Shown here: in pieces, positions 8,466 to 17,725 of the stretch | Position numbering within the stretch: the stretch's first letter is position 1 | Layout: the number at the start of each line of letters is the position of its first letter | Assembly (NCBI RefSeq): GCF_900128975.1 | Contig: NZ_FQVC01000007.1 | Span: 203,294 to 267,293, forward strand | DNA: 64,000 nt | Origin: Devosia limi DSM 17137 | GTDB lineage: Bacteria; Pseudomonadota; Alphaproteobacteria; Rhizobiales; Devosiaceae | Direction of reading: 5' to 3' | The notes under the pieces: generated by a model | The model's input: only the letters and a program-made list of their open reading frames with translations | The model's database searches: none | What the model was told of the DNA's origin: nothing | Translations under genes and position numbers: made by a program

Positions 8466-9308
8466 ATGTCGCATGCCGATCTCGCCCAGACCATCAATGA
8501 TGCCTTCGAGGCGCGCGCCGAGATCAATTTCGGCACCAAAGGCGCGGTGCGCGAGGCGGTGAACGACGCGCTGGCGCTGCTCGATAGCGGTAAGGCTCGC
8601 GTTGCCGAAAAGATCGACGGCACCTGGCAGGTCAATCAGTGGCTCAAGAAGGCCGTGCTGCTCAGCTTCCGGCTCAACGATAACACCATGATCCCCGGTG
8701 CGCCGGGCGGCTCGTCCTATTGGGACAAGGTGCCGACCAAGTTCGAAGGCTGGGAGGAAAGCAATTTCCGCGACGCCGGTTTCCGCGCCGTTCCAGGCGC
8801 CGTGGTGCGCCGCTCGGCCCATATCGGCAAGGGCGTCATCCTGATGCCGAGCTTTGTCAATCTGGGCGCCTATGTCGATGAAGGCACCATGGTGGACACC
8901 TGGGTCACCGTCGGCTCCTGCGCCCAGATCGGCAAGAACGTCCACATTTCGGGCGGCGTCGGCATTGGCGGCGTGCTGGAGCCGCTGCAGGCCGGCCCGG
9001 TGATCATCGAAGACAATTGCTTCATCGGCGCGCGCTCCGAAGTCGTCGAAGGCGTGATCGTCGGCGAAGGCGCAGTGATCTCGATGGGCGTCTTCATCGG
9101 CGCATCGACCAAGATCATCGACCGCGCTACCGGCGAAATCCATATCGGCAAGGTGCCGCCCTATTCGGTTGTGGTCTCGGGCAATCTGCCCGGCAAGCCG
9201 CTGCCCGATGGCACGCCCGGCCCATCGCTCTATTGCGCCGTCATCGTCAAGACCGTCGATGCGCAGACCCGTTCCAAGACCGGCATCAACGACTTGCTGC
9301 GCGACTAG
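8466..9308 (+). CDS. dapD: 2,3,4,5-tetrahydropyridine-2,6-dicarboxylate N-succinyltransferase
   Basis: 280 residues, the expected length. The C-terminal half is a left-handed beta-helix of hexapeptide repeats ([24 protein letters not shown] and so on), and the N-terminal helical domain is typical of DapD. It transfers succinyl from succinyl-CoA to tetrahydrodipicolinate in the lysine/diaminopimelate pathway. The start at 8466 gives the conserved N-terminus; the frame is open upstream to 8385 without support. dapE follows after one intervening gene. Confidence 0.97.
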   Translation: MSHADLAQTINDAFEARAEINFGTKGAVREAVNDALALLDSGKARVAEKIDGTWQVNQWLKKAVLLSFRLNDNTMIPGAPGGSSYWDKVPTKFEGWEESNFRDAGFRAVPGAVVRRSAHIGKGVILMPSFVNLGAYVDEGTMVDTWVTVGSCAQIGKNVHISGGVGIGGVLEPLQAGPVIIEDNCFIGARSEVVEGVIVGEGAVISMGVFIGASTKIIDRATGEIHIGKVPPYSVVVSGNLPGKPLPDGTPGPSLYCAVIVKTVDAQTRSKTGINDLLRD

Positions 9309-9390
9309 GCGTCCGGGCGCGATTCACCTAGTCTTGGCTTCGCTGGAGAGGGAACCAGCGGAGCCATGCTCGACACGCAAGAGGGACCAG

Positions 9391-9951
9391 ATGGACGCAA
9401 TCGTATCGCTTTATACCCATTCGGACGGGCGCATCGCGCGCAAGACCTGGTGGCTGGGCGTGCTGGGACTGATCGTTCTCAGCCTGATCATCAGCATCAT
9501 TCTGGGGGTTTTCGGGTTGGGGCTCAACATGGGCCTGCCGGCCTTCGATCCCAGCAATGCCGATATGGCCGCCGTGGCCGAGGCGAGTGCCGCCGCCATG
9601 CGCGCCGGGGCCTGGGGAAGCCTGATCAATTTCGCCATCTTGGCCTATCCTGCCTATAACCTGATGGTGAAACGTCGGCACGACCGCAACAATAGCGGCC
9701 GCGACGTCGCCATCTATATGGCGGTGGCTGCGCTGCTACTGATCGTGCAGGCGCTGGGGCTTGGTATGTCGATGGTGGATTTCGGCGGCGGCATTATGAT
9801 GCCTATGCCCTCGGCACCGCTGTCGCTGGCCCTTGGCGCCCTCGGCATTTTCGGGCTTTACCTGCTCGTCGTCTGTGGTTTCCTGCGGGGAACTGCCGGC
9901 TCCAACTCATATGGCGCAGATCCCCTTGACGGGGCTGCGGCGACTATCTGA
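9391..9951 (+). CDS. DUF805 family inner-membrane protein
   Basis: 186 residues with about four membrane segments. Hallmarks of DUF805: G-R-I-A-R-K-T-W-W at the N-terminus, K-R-R-H-D-R-N-N-S-G after the second hydrophobic stretch, and a final G-S-N-S-Y-G-A-D-P-L. The start at 9391 has GAGGGA 5-10 nt upstream. It lies between dapD and dapE. The function of DUF805 proteins is not established; the placement does not obviously link it to lysine synthesis. Confidence 0.88.
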   Translation: MDAIVSLYTHSDGRIARKTWWLGVLGLIVLSLIISIILGVFGLGLNMGLPAFDPSNADMAAVAEASAAAMRAGAWGSLINFAILAYPAYNLMVKRRHDRNNSGRDVAIYMAVAALLLIVQALGLGMSMVDFGGGIMMPMPSAPLSLALGALGIFGLYLLVVCGFLRGTAGSNSYGADPLDGAAATI

Positions 9952-9976
9952 CGTCAAGCACAGGACGGGACTATCA

Positions 9977-11143
9977 GTGACTTCCGCAATCGGCATCGAT
10001 CCCGTCCAGCTGCTCAAGGCCCTGATCGCGCGGCCATCGGTGACGCCGGAAACGGCCGGCGTCCTCGATCTGCTCGATGATGCCCTTGTTGGCCTAGGCT
10101 TTACCGTGACGCGCCTGCGCTTTGAGGGTGACGGCTCCTACCCAGTCGACAATCTCTTTGCCATCCGTGGCACCGGTGGGCGCCGCCTGCTGTTTGGCGG
10201 CCATACCGATGTGGTGCCGCCGGGCGACCTGGCCGATTGGACTGCCGATCCATTCACCCCACGCGAGGCCGATGGCAAACTCTACGGGCGCGGCGCGGCC
10301 GACATGAAGAGCGGCGTCGCCGCCTTTGTCGCCGCCACTGCAGCGATCCCGGCGCAAGCCGGCACCATCATGCTCGCCATCACCAATGACGAGGAAGCCG
10401 ACGGCATCAACGGCACCGCCAAGCTGATGGAATGGGCCGAGGCGCAGGGCCACGGCTTCGACTTCGCCATTGTCGGCGAACCCAGCTCGGCCGCTACGCT
10501 GGGCGACAGCATCAAGATCGGCCGGCGCGGCTCGCTGAGCGGGCTGGTCACTGTCGAAGGCGTGCAGGGCCATGTCGCCTATCCCGACAAGGCCAGCAAC
10601 CCGCTCCCGGTGCTGGCGGCCATCGTCACCGCGCTGAGCAGCGAACGCATCGATGGCGGCACCGCGCATTTCCCGGCCAGCAATCTGGAGGTCACCTCGA
10701 TCGATGTCGGCAATCCCACGGGCAATGTGATCCCGGCCAAGGGCGCCATCAAGTTCAACATCCGTTACAATGACAATTGGACCCCCGAGACTCTCGCCGA
10801 CTGGGTGCGAGAGCGCATTGCGAGCGTCGACGCCGGGGCGATCAAGGTGCGGTTCGACGTGGCCGGCATGCCGTCGCGCTCGTTCCTGTCGCCGGTCAGC
10901 GCCGATGTCGATATCCTGGGCGACGCCATTGCGGCGGTGACCGGACAGCGCCCGGGCCTTTCCACCGGCGGCGGCACGTCGGACGCGCGCTTCATCGCCC
11001 AATACGGCCCGGTGGTCGAATGCGGGCTGGTCGGGCCCTCGATGCACAAGGCAGACGAGCATGTGCTGATCAGCGACGTGACCGGGCTGACCGCGATCTA
11101 TACCGAGTTCATGAACAGGTTTTTTGGGGAGACGCCGTCATGA
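9977..11143 (+). CDS. dapE: Succinyl-diaminopimelate desuccinylase
   Basis: 388 residues, M20 metallopeptidase family. The metal-site motifs are G-G-H-T-D-V-V, D-M-K-S-G and the N-D-E-E catalytic glutamate pair; the dimerisation domain carries G-R-R-G-S-L-S-G. It hydrolyses N-succinyl-LL-diaminopimelate in the pathway begun by DapD. I chose the GTG at 9977 (AGGACGGGA upstream). The open frame reaches back to 9833 but overlaps the DUF805 gene. The stop overlaps the next start as ATGA. Confidence 0.95.
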   Translation: MTSAIGIDPVQLLKALIARPSVTPETAGVLDLLDDALVGLGFTVTRLRFEGDGSYPVDNLFAIRGTGGRRLLFGGHTDVVPPGDLADWTADPFTPREADGKLYGRGAADMKSGVAAFVAATAAIPAQAGTIMLAITNDEEADGINGTAKLMEWAEAQGHGFDFAIVGEPSSAATLGDSIKIGRRGSLSGLVTVEGVQGHVAYPDKASNPLPVLAAIVTALSSERIDGGTAHFPASNLEVTSIDVGNPTGNVIPAKGAIKFNIRYNDNWTPETLADWVRERIASVDAGAIKVRFDVAGMPSRSFLSPVSADVDILGDAIAAVTGQRPGLSTGGGTSDARFIAQYGPVVECGLVGPSMHKADEHVLISDVTGLTAIYTEFMNRFFGETPS

Positions 11144-11682
11144 AGCTCTGGCTGGCGATCCGCAATGCCGCGCGCGGCTGGGTTGAAATCGTGCGCAACC
11201 AGGGCGGCTGGCGCGAGCAGTTCAGCCTGTCCGGTGCAGGCCTCGCCACCGCACTGGCGATCTACTTCTTCTTTGCCTTCATCGCCATCGGCTATGGCTC
11301 GCTGGGCAGTGGCATGCCGAGTGGCATCGGGGTGGCGGTCAATCTTCTGGTGCAGGGATTGGCGATCTCGGCACTGCTGATCGCGGTCTATCTGGCCCGC
11401 TTCATCCTGCAGCTGGATCGACCGGTACTGGAAATGCTGGTGCCCGGCATTTATGCCCTGGTCTTCTACCTGATCGCCGGCACAATCCTGGCCAGTATTG
11501 GCATCGAGATGATCACGCTGGCACTGCTCGCCGTGGGTTATCTGTTCTATCGCCTGGGCCGCGTGGCGGGCAGCTGGCCGATCGGCGTTTCGGTGGCATT
11601 TGCGGTTTTAACCGTTGCACTGCTTGTCGGCTTGCCCATGACGCTCTACATGCTGGCCACACCCGCCGGTTCCCCTATCTGA
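11140..11682 (+). CDS. Predicted multi-pass membrane protein of unknown function
   Basis: 180 residues, with an amphipathic N-terminus and four to five hydrophobic segments. It starts with ATG overlapping the dapE stop (ATGA), so it is translationally coupled to dapE. No family is recognised. Translational coupling and a following gene of similar size and character suggest the two form a small membrane-protein pair in the dapE transcript. Confidence 0.8.
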   Translation: MKLWLAIRNAARGWVEIVRNQGGWREQFSLSGAGLATALAIYFFFAFIAIGYGSLGSGMPSGIGVAVNLLVQGLAISALLIAVYLARFILQLDRPVLEMLVPGIYALVFYLIAGTILASIGIEMITLALLAVGYLFYRLGRVAGSWPIGVSVAFAVLTVALLVGLPMTLYMLATPAGSPI

Positions 11683-11698
11683 TCGTTGAGACTCACCC

Positions 11699-12268
11699 TT
11701 GGCCCAAAAGACCGCAACCTTTGTCGACGAGATGACGAGCGCCGCCCGCGGCTGCTGGGCCCTGCTAACCGGCAACAGGCAGGCTGCCAGCTATTTCGAC
11801 TTCAGCCAGCGCGGGCTGGTGAGTAGCTTCATCGCGGTTATCGCCGGAATTGTCATAGCCGCCTATGGACCGATGTTGCTGGGCTTTGCGCAATCGCCGG
11901 GCACCGCCACCCAGGTCGTACTCGGCAATATCGGCGCCTTCGCCATCCAGGCGCTAGTCGCCTATCTGGTACTGCGCCAGATCAGCCGGCTTGATGGTTT
12001 CATTCCCTATCTTGTCGCCAGCAATTGGGTCACCCTGCTGACCGCGATCGCCCTGTTCATTGCGCCCCTGCTGGGCGGACTGGGCGTGTTGCTGCTAGTG
12101 GCCATCCTGGTCAGCATGTTGGTGATCTTCGTCAATATCGGCCGGCTGATCGTGACGCTGACACCGATGCAGATTGCCACCCTGTGCGTGGCACAGATTG
12201 CGGCGGTGCTGATTGGCTTGCTCATTCTCAGCATGATCATCGTCGCCGGTTCGCCACTGCCGGCCTGA
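11699..12268 (+). CDS. Predicted multi-pass membrane protein of unknown function
   Basis: 189 residues from a TTG start at 11699, 16 nt after the previous stop; no strong ribosome site is visible. It has about four to five hydrophobic segments and a soluble N-terminus (A-Q-K-T-A-T-F-V-D-E). The general layout (N-terminal F-D-F-S segment, then helices with little else conserved) resembles Yip1-like membrane proteins, but I cannot assign it. It ends 5 nt from the convergent truA stop. Confidence 0.7.
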   Translation: MAQKTATFVDEMTSAARGCWALLTGNRQAASYFDFSQRGLVSSFIAVIAGIVIAAYGPMLLGFAQSPGTATQVVLGNIGAFAIQALVAYLVLRQISRLDGFIPYLVASNWVTLLTAIALFIAPLLGGLGVLLLVAILVSMLVIFVNIGRLIVTLTPMQIATLCVAQIAAVLIGLLILSMIIVAGSPLPA

Positions 12269-12273
12269 CCCGG

Positions 12274-13011
12274 TCAGTAATCCGCCCTGACCAGATAGAG
12301 CCCATCGGGCGGCGCCAACGCGCCACACCGGCTGCGATCGGCAGCATCGAGCGCGGCGCGGAACTGGGCTGGTCGCCACTTGCCCTCACCCACCATCTTG
12401 AGTGATCCCACCATGCCGCGCACCTGATGGTGCAGGAAGCTGCGAGCGCTCGCCGTGACGATGATGTGATCGAGCTGGCGGCTGACGGCGAAACGATCCA
12501 GCGTCTTGACCGGCGACTTGGCCTGGCACTCGGCCGCGCGGAACGTGGTGAAGTCGTGGGTGCCCAGGATCAATTGCGCCGCCGCATGCATGGCATCGGC
12601 GTCCAGCTCCATCGGCAGGTGCCAGACATGGTTGCGCTCGATCACCGCCGGGGCGCGGCGATTGAGGATGCGGTATTCGTAATGCCGCGCCAGGGCCGAG
12701 AACCGCGCCTCGAAGGTATCGGGCACCGCCTCGGCTTCCACCACCGCCACCGGATTGGGCCGCAGGTGATAGTTCATCGCCTCGCGGATGCGGAACGGGT
12801 CCCATGCCTTGGACAGATCGAAATGCACGACCTGCCCCAGCGCATGCACACCGCTATCGGTGCGCCCGGCCGCCTGGATAGTCACCGTCTCGCCGGAAAA
12901 GCCCAGGATTGCCGCTTCGACCGCCGCCTGAACGGAGGGGCGATCCGGCTGGCGCTGCCAGCCGTTGAAGGGGGTTCCGTCATATTCGATGGTGAGCTTG
13001 TAGCGCGGCAT
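12274..13011 (-). CDS. truA: tRNA pseudouridine(38-40) synthase
   Basis: 245 residues. The catalytic aspartate sits in [10 protein letters not shown]; the N-terminal [10 protein letters not shown] and the F-L-H-H-Q-V-R motif are TruA signatures. It isomerises uridines in the tRNA anticodon stem-loop. The start lies 2 nt after the fmt stop, so it is coupled to fmt in the def/fmt/truA arrangement common in Rhizobiales. Confidence 0.97.
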   Translation of the reverse strand: MPRYKLTIEYDGTPFNGWQRQPDRPSVQAAVEAAILGFSGETVTIQAAGRTDSGVHALGQVVHFDLSKAWDPFRIREAMNYHLRPNPVAVVEAEAVPDTFEARFSALARHYEYRILNRRAPAVIERNHVWHLPMELDADAMHAAAQLILGTHDFTTFRAAECQAKSPVKTLDRFAVSRQLDHIIVTASARSFLHHQVRGMVGSLKMVGEGKWRPAQFRAALDAADRSRCGALAPPDGLYLVRADY

Positions 13012-13013
13012 TG

Positions 13014-13934
13014 CTAGAGCGCAGTCGTCGGCAGGTCACCGGCCCCACGGAGGAACGTCGCCGCGTCCATGGCCGACTTGCCTTCGCGCTGCACCTGCAC
13101 CAGCCGCACCGCGCCATCGGCGCAGGCGATGGTCAGATTGGGCAGGATGGTGCCGGGGGCGGCACTGCCCTCGGCAAGCGTCGAGCGCAGCACCTTGATG
13201 CGGACCGGCTTGCCGGCCAGTTCGATTTCAAACCAGGCGCCCGGGAAGGGCGAGAGGCCGCGAATGTGATTGTGCACGTCAGCGGCGGGCCGGTTCCAAT
13301 CGATGCGGGCCTCGGCCTTTTCGATCTTCCTGGCATAAACCGCGCCCTCTTCAGGCTGCGGCTTGAAATCGAGGCTGCCGCGTTCGAGCGCGGCCAGCGC
13401 CCGCCCCATCAGGTCGGCACCGGTGCGCATCATGGTGTCGTGCAATTCGCCCGCGGTCATGTCCGGGGTGATGGCAATGACTTCGCCGACGGCGACGGGA
13501 CCGGTATCGAGCCCCTCATCCATCTGCATCACCATGACGCCAGTCTGGGCATCGCCGGCCATGATGGCGCGCTGGATCGGCGCGGCGCCCCGCCAGCGCG
13601 GCAGGAGCGAGCCATGAAGGTTCAGACACCCCAGCCGCGGTGCATCAAGGATCGGCTTGGGCAGCAGCAGGCCATAGGCGACGACAATGCCGACATCGGC
13701 ATCATGCAGCGCGAAGACGCCCTGCTCGTCAGCGCCCTTGAGCGAGCGCGGCGTGAACACCGGAATACCGAAACCCTCCGCCGCCTCATGCACCGGCGAC
13801 TTGCGCTCGGCCTGGCCACGTCCAGCCGGTTTTGGCGCGCGGGTATAGACGGCAACGACTTCGTGGCCGGAAGAGACGATCTCGGTCAGGGTCGGGACGG
13901 AAAAATCGGGCGTACCCATGAAGACGACGCGCAT
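13014..13934 (-). CDS. fmt: Methionyl-tRNA formyltransferase
   Basis: 306 residues. The N-terminal formyltransferase domain begins [11 protein letters not shown] and contains [18 protein letters not shown] and G-L-D-T-G-P. The C-terminal domain binds initiator tRNA. It formylates Met-tRNA for translation initiation. The start is the ATG at 13934; upstream in-frame extension to 13985 reaches toward the REP-like hairpin and is unlikely. It lies downstream of def on the same strand. Confidence 0.97.
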   Translation of the reverse strand: MRVVFMGTPDFSVPTLTEIVSSGHEVVAVYTRAPKPAGRGQAERKSPVHEAAEGFGIPVFTPRSLKGADEQGVFALHDADVGIVVAYGLLLPKPILDAPRLGCLNLHGSLLPRWRGAAPIQRAIMAGDAQTGVMVMQMDEGLDTGPVAVGEVIAITPDMTAGELHDTMMRTGADLMGRALAALERGSLDFKPQPEEGAVYARKIEKAEARIDWNRPAADVHNHIRGLSPFPGAWFEIELAGKPVRIKVLRSTLAEGSAAPGTILPNLTIACADGAVRLVQVQREGKSAMDAATFLRGAGDLPTTAL

Positions 13935-13992
13935 GGAAAATTCCTCAGCGATGGTTCGGGCCCAGGATGGCAGGCGCGTGTCCAAAAATGGT

Positions 13993-14013
13993 TCACCGGG
14001 ACAAGCCCGGTGA
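13993..14013. repeat. REP-like hairpin between def and fmt (ACAAG loop)
   Basis: A perfect 8-bp stem TCACCGGG/CCCGGTGA with loop ACAAG. The same sequence in opposite orientation (loop CTTGT) occurs at 45227-45249. It lies in the def-fmt gap and would form a hairpin within that transcript. Confidence 0.75.
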
Positions 14014-14040
14014 TTGCAGTGTCGCGGTCAGTGCAGGCAA

Positions 14041-14556
14041 TCAGCCCGCGGCGCGCTTGGCGGCCTTGTCGAACTTCTTGATCACCCGGTCGCGCTTCAG
14101 GCGGCTGAGGTAATCGATATAGAGCACGCCATCGAGGTGATCGAGTTCGTGCTGCACGCAGACCGCCAGGCGCTCCTTGGCTTCCAGCTCGACAATGTTG
14201 CCATCGAGATCGGTATAGCGAACCGTCACTTCGGCCGGGCGCTCGACGTCGTAATAGAGCTCGGGAATCGACAGGCAGCCTTCCTCGGTGACCGCGGTTT
14301 CCTCGGAGACCTTGAGGATTTCCGGGTTGATCAGCACCAGCGGCGCGGCCGGCTCGCCTTCTGGCGCCAGATCCATGACGACGATACGCTTCATCACGCC
14401 GATCTGGGGCGCGGCCAGGCCAATGCCGGGCGCGTCATACATGGTCTCCAGCATGTCCTTGGCAAGGGTCTTGATATCCTCGTCGACGCTGTCGATCGGG
14501 TCGGCAACGGCACGCAGGCGAGCATCGGGAATGACGAGAATTGGGCGGATGGCCAT
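14041..14556 (-). CDS. def: Peptide deformylase
   Basis: 171 residues with all three deformylase motifs: G-I-G-L-A-A-P-Q-I-G, E-E-G-C-L-S-I-P (metal Cys) and Q-H-E-L-D-H-L-D-G (metal histidines and catalytic Glu). It removes the formyl group from nascent proteins. The start at 14556 gives the conserved M-A-I-R-P-I-L. The frame remains open to 14742, but that would overlap the divergent rmuC start. It heads the def-fmt-truA run. Confidence 0.97.
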   Translation of the reverse strand: MAIRPILVIPDARLRAVADPIDSVDEDIKTLAKDMLETMYDAPGIGLAAPQIGVMKRIVVMDLAPEGEPAAPLVLINPEILKVSEETAVTEEGCLSIPELYYDVERPAEVTVRYTDLDGNIVELEAKERLAVCVQHELDHLDGVLYIDYLSRLKRDRVIKKFDKAAKRAAG

Positions 14557-14680
14557 GACAAATTGCGTCCAAAGGGGATGTTTGCCTCTCGATATGGTAT
14601 TTTCCGCCGCGCGGTCAACTCTTGTGGCCATGTCGAAAGAGAACATTCTGCGAACATGCGAATCGCGGTAAGTTCCCCGG

Positions 14681-16099
14681 ATGGATAATGTCATCTTCGT
14701 TGCCGGCGATTGGCCGGTTACCCAGCAGCACGCCATCATCATTGGCGCGGCCCTGCTCGCCCTTTTGGTCGTCGGTTCTCTGATCGGGGCGATGCGCGCC
14801 AGTGCCGCCCGGGCCGAAGCGGCGGCCCAGCAGGCGGCTGATCAGCTGCGCGCCAATTTCCAGAGCCAGATCGCCGAACGCGACAGCCGCATCCGCGACC
14901 TCGACCAGCAGGTCCACAAGGAACGCGAACGCGGCATGGATCTGTTGGAGAGCGAACGCAGCAAGAGTTCGGACCTCTATGCCGAGTTATCGGCGCTGCG
15001 CGCCCGAATGGCCGAGCAGACCAAGCAGTCGGAAGCCAATCTGGCGCGGTTCCTCGAAGCGCGCCAGCAGATGACCGACGAGTTCAAATCCATTGCCGGC
15101 GACGTGCTCAAAAGCCATGGCGAGACCTTTTCCAAGCAGAACCGCGAGCAGGTCGACGTGCTGCTCAAGCCTTTGCAGGAAAAGATCGGCGAGTTTCATA
15201 CCGGGCTGATCAAGGACCGGGCGACGATGGGCGAGCAGATCCGCGCGCTGCTGGAAAGCAATGTGCAAATTACGACCGAAGCCAATAACCTGACGCGGGC
15301 GCTCAAGGGCAATTCGCAGACCCAGGGCGCCTGGGGGGAAATGATCCTCTCCACCATTCTCGAGCAGTCGGGGCTGCGCGAAGGCGAGCAATTCGTCACC
15401 CAGAAGAGTCATGCCGGCGAGGACGGGGCGCGCCTGCGCACCGACGTTGAAGTGCTGATGCCCAATGACGACCGGCTGGTCATCGATTCCAAGGTCTCAT
15501 TGACCGCATTTGAGGCCTATACCAATAGCGACGAGGACGGGAAAGCGCAGTATCTGCAGGCCCATCTGGTCTCGGTACGCGGCCATATCCGCACGCTGGG
15601 CGAGAAGACCTATCAGCGCCATGCCCGCAGCAGCCTCGATTATGTGATGATGTTCGTGCCCATCGAATCTGCACTGGCGATTGCCATCCAGGCCGATCCC
15701 AAGCTGTTTGAATATGGCATGAGCCAGGGCGTCATGCTGACCACGCCGACGACGCTGATGACCGTGTTGCGCACCGTGCGCAATATCTGGGACATCGAAA
15801 AACGCCACCGCAATGCCGACGAGATTGCCGAGCGGGCCGGTGCGCTCTACGAAAAGGTGGCCGGGTTCCTCACCACCATGGACAAGGTCGATGGGCATCT
15901 GGAAAAAGCGCGCCAAAGCTTTACCGATGCCAAGGGGCAGCTGTCGACCGGGCGCGGCAATGTGCTGCGGCAGGTGGAAATGCTCAAGGAATTGGGCGCC
16001 AAGACCAATCGCGCCCTGCCCGCCGGCTGGGAAAGCGGTGCCGACGATGCGCCGGGCCTGCGGCTGGTGGGTCGGGACGAGCCGGGCGATCTGGCCTGA
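14681..16099 (+). CDS. rmuC: DNA recombination protein RmuC
   Basis: 472 residues. One N-terminal membrane segment (roughly residues 18-36) is followed by a long coiled coil (about 40-200). The RmuC nuclease-like domain then contains N-S-Q-T-Q-G-A-W-G-E and V-I-D-S-K-V-S-L, and later M-F-V-P-I-E-S-A. RmuC limits inversions at short inverted repeats. It is divergent from def, a neighbourhood common in alphaproteobacteria. Confidence 0.94.
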   Translation: MDNVIFVAGDWPVTQQHAIIIGAALLALLVVGSLIGAMRASAARAEAAAQQAADQLRANFQSQIAERDSRIRDLDQQVHKERERGMDLLESERSKSSDLYAELSALRARMAEQTKQSEANLARFLEARQQMTDEFKSIAGDVLKSHGETFSKQNREQVDVLLKPLQEKIGEFHTGLIKDRATMGEQIRALLESNVQITTEANNLTRALKGNSQTQGAWGEMILSTILEQSGLREGEQFVTQKSHAGEDGARLRTDVEVLMPNDDRLVIDSKVSLTAFEAYTNSDEDGKAQYLQAHLVSVRGHIRTLGEKTYQRHARSSLDYVMMFVPIESALAIAIQADPKLFEYGMSQGVMLTTPTTLMTVLRTVRNIWDIEKRHRNADEIAERAGALYEKVAGFLTTMDKVDGHLEKARQSFTDAKGQLSTGRGNVLRQVEMLKELGAKTNRALPAGWESGADDAPGLRLVGRDEPGDLA

Positions 16100-16184
16100 A
16101 ATGCGGGATCACATTTTGCAGCGGCGTTGAACTCGCGGGGCTTTTGCGCGTTTTCCGGTGACCAGCAGTCACGGGAGGACCATC

Positions 16185-16664
16185 ATGGCTCAGCATCACG
16201 ACCATCGCGGCACCATCGTGCCGCAGCGGACCAATTTCGACAATGCCGACCAGCCGGGCATCGCCCAGCCGTTCAGCCAGAGCGAGATCGAGGAACTCCT
16301 GTTCGGCGATGAACGTTCGGCGGAGGAACGGCTGCAGCGGCTGCAGGAAATCCGTGACGAGCTTGTGGCACGCGGCAGTGCCGATTTTGGCGACAAGGAT
16401 CCCGAGGCGCTACTCGCGGAAATCGACCGCGCTATCGAAGCGCTGAGCGTCACCTCCAACAATGCCGACGAGACCAATGACTATGCCGGTCTGGCGGCGC
16501 CGCTTGGTCGTGATCCAGCCGATCATCTCGACGCTCTTTCCCCCGACGATATCGACGCCCGCCATGCGCTGGAGGGGGAGGACGAGATGTTTGACGATGA
16601 GGATGTCGAGGAGCCTGAATGGGACGAGGGCGACGATTTCCGCCCCGAGCACGGCACACATTAA
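16185..16664 (+). CDS. Hypothetical acidic protein
   Basis: 159 residues, strongly acidic at the C-terminus (E-D-E-M-F-D-D-E-D-V-E-E-P-E-W-D-E-G-D-D-F). It has a central helical segment with L-L-F-G-D-E-R-S-A-E-E-R-L-Q-R-L-Q-E-I-R. No membrane segment or signal. The ATG at 16185 has GGGAGGA upstream, which supports it as a real gene. No family recognised. It follows rmuC by 85 nt and converges on recR. Confidence 0.75.
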   Translation: MAQHHDHRGTIVPQRTNFDNADQPGIAQPFSQSEIEELLFGDERSAEERLQRLQEIRDELVARGSADFGDKDPEALLAEIDRAIEALSVTSNNADETNDYAGLAAPLGRDPADHLDALSPDDIDARHALEGEDEMFDDEDVEEPEWDEGDDFRPEHGTH

Positions 16665-16730
16665 GCAGGCGGGTTGTTGGGTCCCCTTCCCCGGATAAGG
16701 ACGGCAGGACCCCTCTAAACATGGCAAAAA

Positions 16731-17327
16731 CTAGATTTCGGTGCGGGCCTTCAGTGCCTGGCTTAGTGTGCCTTCATCGAGATAGTCCAGTTCGCCGCCG
16801 ACGGGCACACCATGGGCGAGGCGGGTAACCTTGGCGCCTGAGCCGACCAGCCGGTCGGTTATATAATGCGCCGTTGTCTGGCCCTCGACCGTAGCGTTCA
16901 CCGCCAGCACGATCTCGCGGTAATCGGGTGCGCGGCGTATCAACATGTCGATCGAGAGATCATCGGGACCGACGCCATCCAGCGGCGACAGGACGCCACC
17001 AAGGACGTGATAGCGCACGGCGCCGACGCCGGCGCGTTCAAGCGCCCACAAATCGGCAACATCCTCGACCACGATCAGCATGCCGGCATCGCCCCGGCGC
17101 GGATCGGCGCAGATCGAGCATGGGCTTTGCGTATCGACATTGCCGCAGACTTCGCAGCTGCGCACCGCCAGCACGGCGCGATCCAGCGCCGCCGAAAGCG
17201 GGATCATCAGCTGATCCTTTTTCTTGATCAGGTGCAGCACGGCGCGGCGCGCCGAACGGGGCCCGAGCCCCGGCAGGCGCGCCAGTAGCTGGATCAATTG
17301 CTCGATTTCGGGTCCGCCGGACGCCAT
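16731..17327 (-). CDS. recR: Recombination mediator protein RecR
   Basis: 198 residues: N-terminal helix-hairpin-helix ([14 protein letters not shown]), a C4 zinc finger formed by C-E-V-C and C-S-I-C, and a Toprim domain ([12 protein letters not shown]). It loads RecA at gaps together with RecF/RecO. It is third in the classic dnaX-ybaB-recR order, 74 nt after ybaB. Confidence 0.97.
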   Translation of the reverse strand: MASGGPEIEQLIQLLARLPGLGPRSARRAVLHLIKKKDQLMIPLSAALDRAVLAVRSCEVCGNVDTQSPCSICADPRRGDAGMLIVVEDVADLWALERAGVGAVRYHVLGGVLSPLDGVGPDDLSIDMLIRRAPDYREIVLAVNATVEGQTTAHYITDRLVGSGAKVTRLAHGVPVGGELDYLDEGTLSQALKARTEI

Positions 17328-17401
17328 GGAGTTCAGTTCCGATTTCTGCGTTCAATCGCGCGGTCATCGCGCAGCCTGACGGTCCCGTTAGTGACCAAAA
17401 A

Positions 17402-17725
17402 CTAGAATGGCAACTTCATGCCGGGCGGGATCGGCAGGCCGGCGGTGACTTCGGCCATCCGCGACTGCATTTCGCTTTCGGCCTTGACCTTGGCGTCGTT
17501 GTGGGCGGCCAGGATCAGATCTTCGAGCACTTCGACATCGTCTTCCTTGAACAGGGACGGGTCGATCTTGAGGCCCTTCATTTCGCCCTTGCCCGATAGC
17601 GAGACGGTGACGAGGCCGCCGCCGGACTTGCCTTCGACCACGAGATTGGCGAGTTCGGCCTGCATGGCCTCCATCTTGCCTTTCATCTCGCTCGCGGCCT
17701 TCATCATTCCCATGATGTCTTTCAT
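17402..17725 (-). CDS. YbaB/EbfC nucleoid-associated protein
   Basis: 107 residues, matching the family in length: [11 protein letters not shown] helix, a [11 protein letters not shown] central strand region and a C-terminal P-P-G-M-K-L-P-F. YbaB/EbfC proteins bind DNA as dimers. Its start overlaps the dnaX stop by four bases (ATGA), so it is translationally coupled to dnaX. Confidence 0.95.
   Translation of the reverse strand: MKDIMGMMKAASEMKGKMEAMQAELANLVVEGKSGGGLVTVSLSGKGEMKGLKIDPSLFKEDDVEVLEDLILAAHNDAKVKAESEMQSRMAEVTAGLPIPPGMKLPF

Noticed and set aside
10777..11682. N-terminally extended form of the membrane protein after dapE
   Set aside because: The extension overlaps dapE in another frame; the ATG at 11140 overlapping the dapE stop is the natural start.
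14041..14742. N-terminally extended def
   Set aside because: It would overlap the divergent rmuC start; the conserved deformylase N-terminus begins at 14556.
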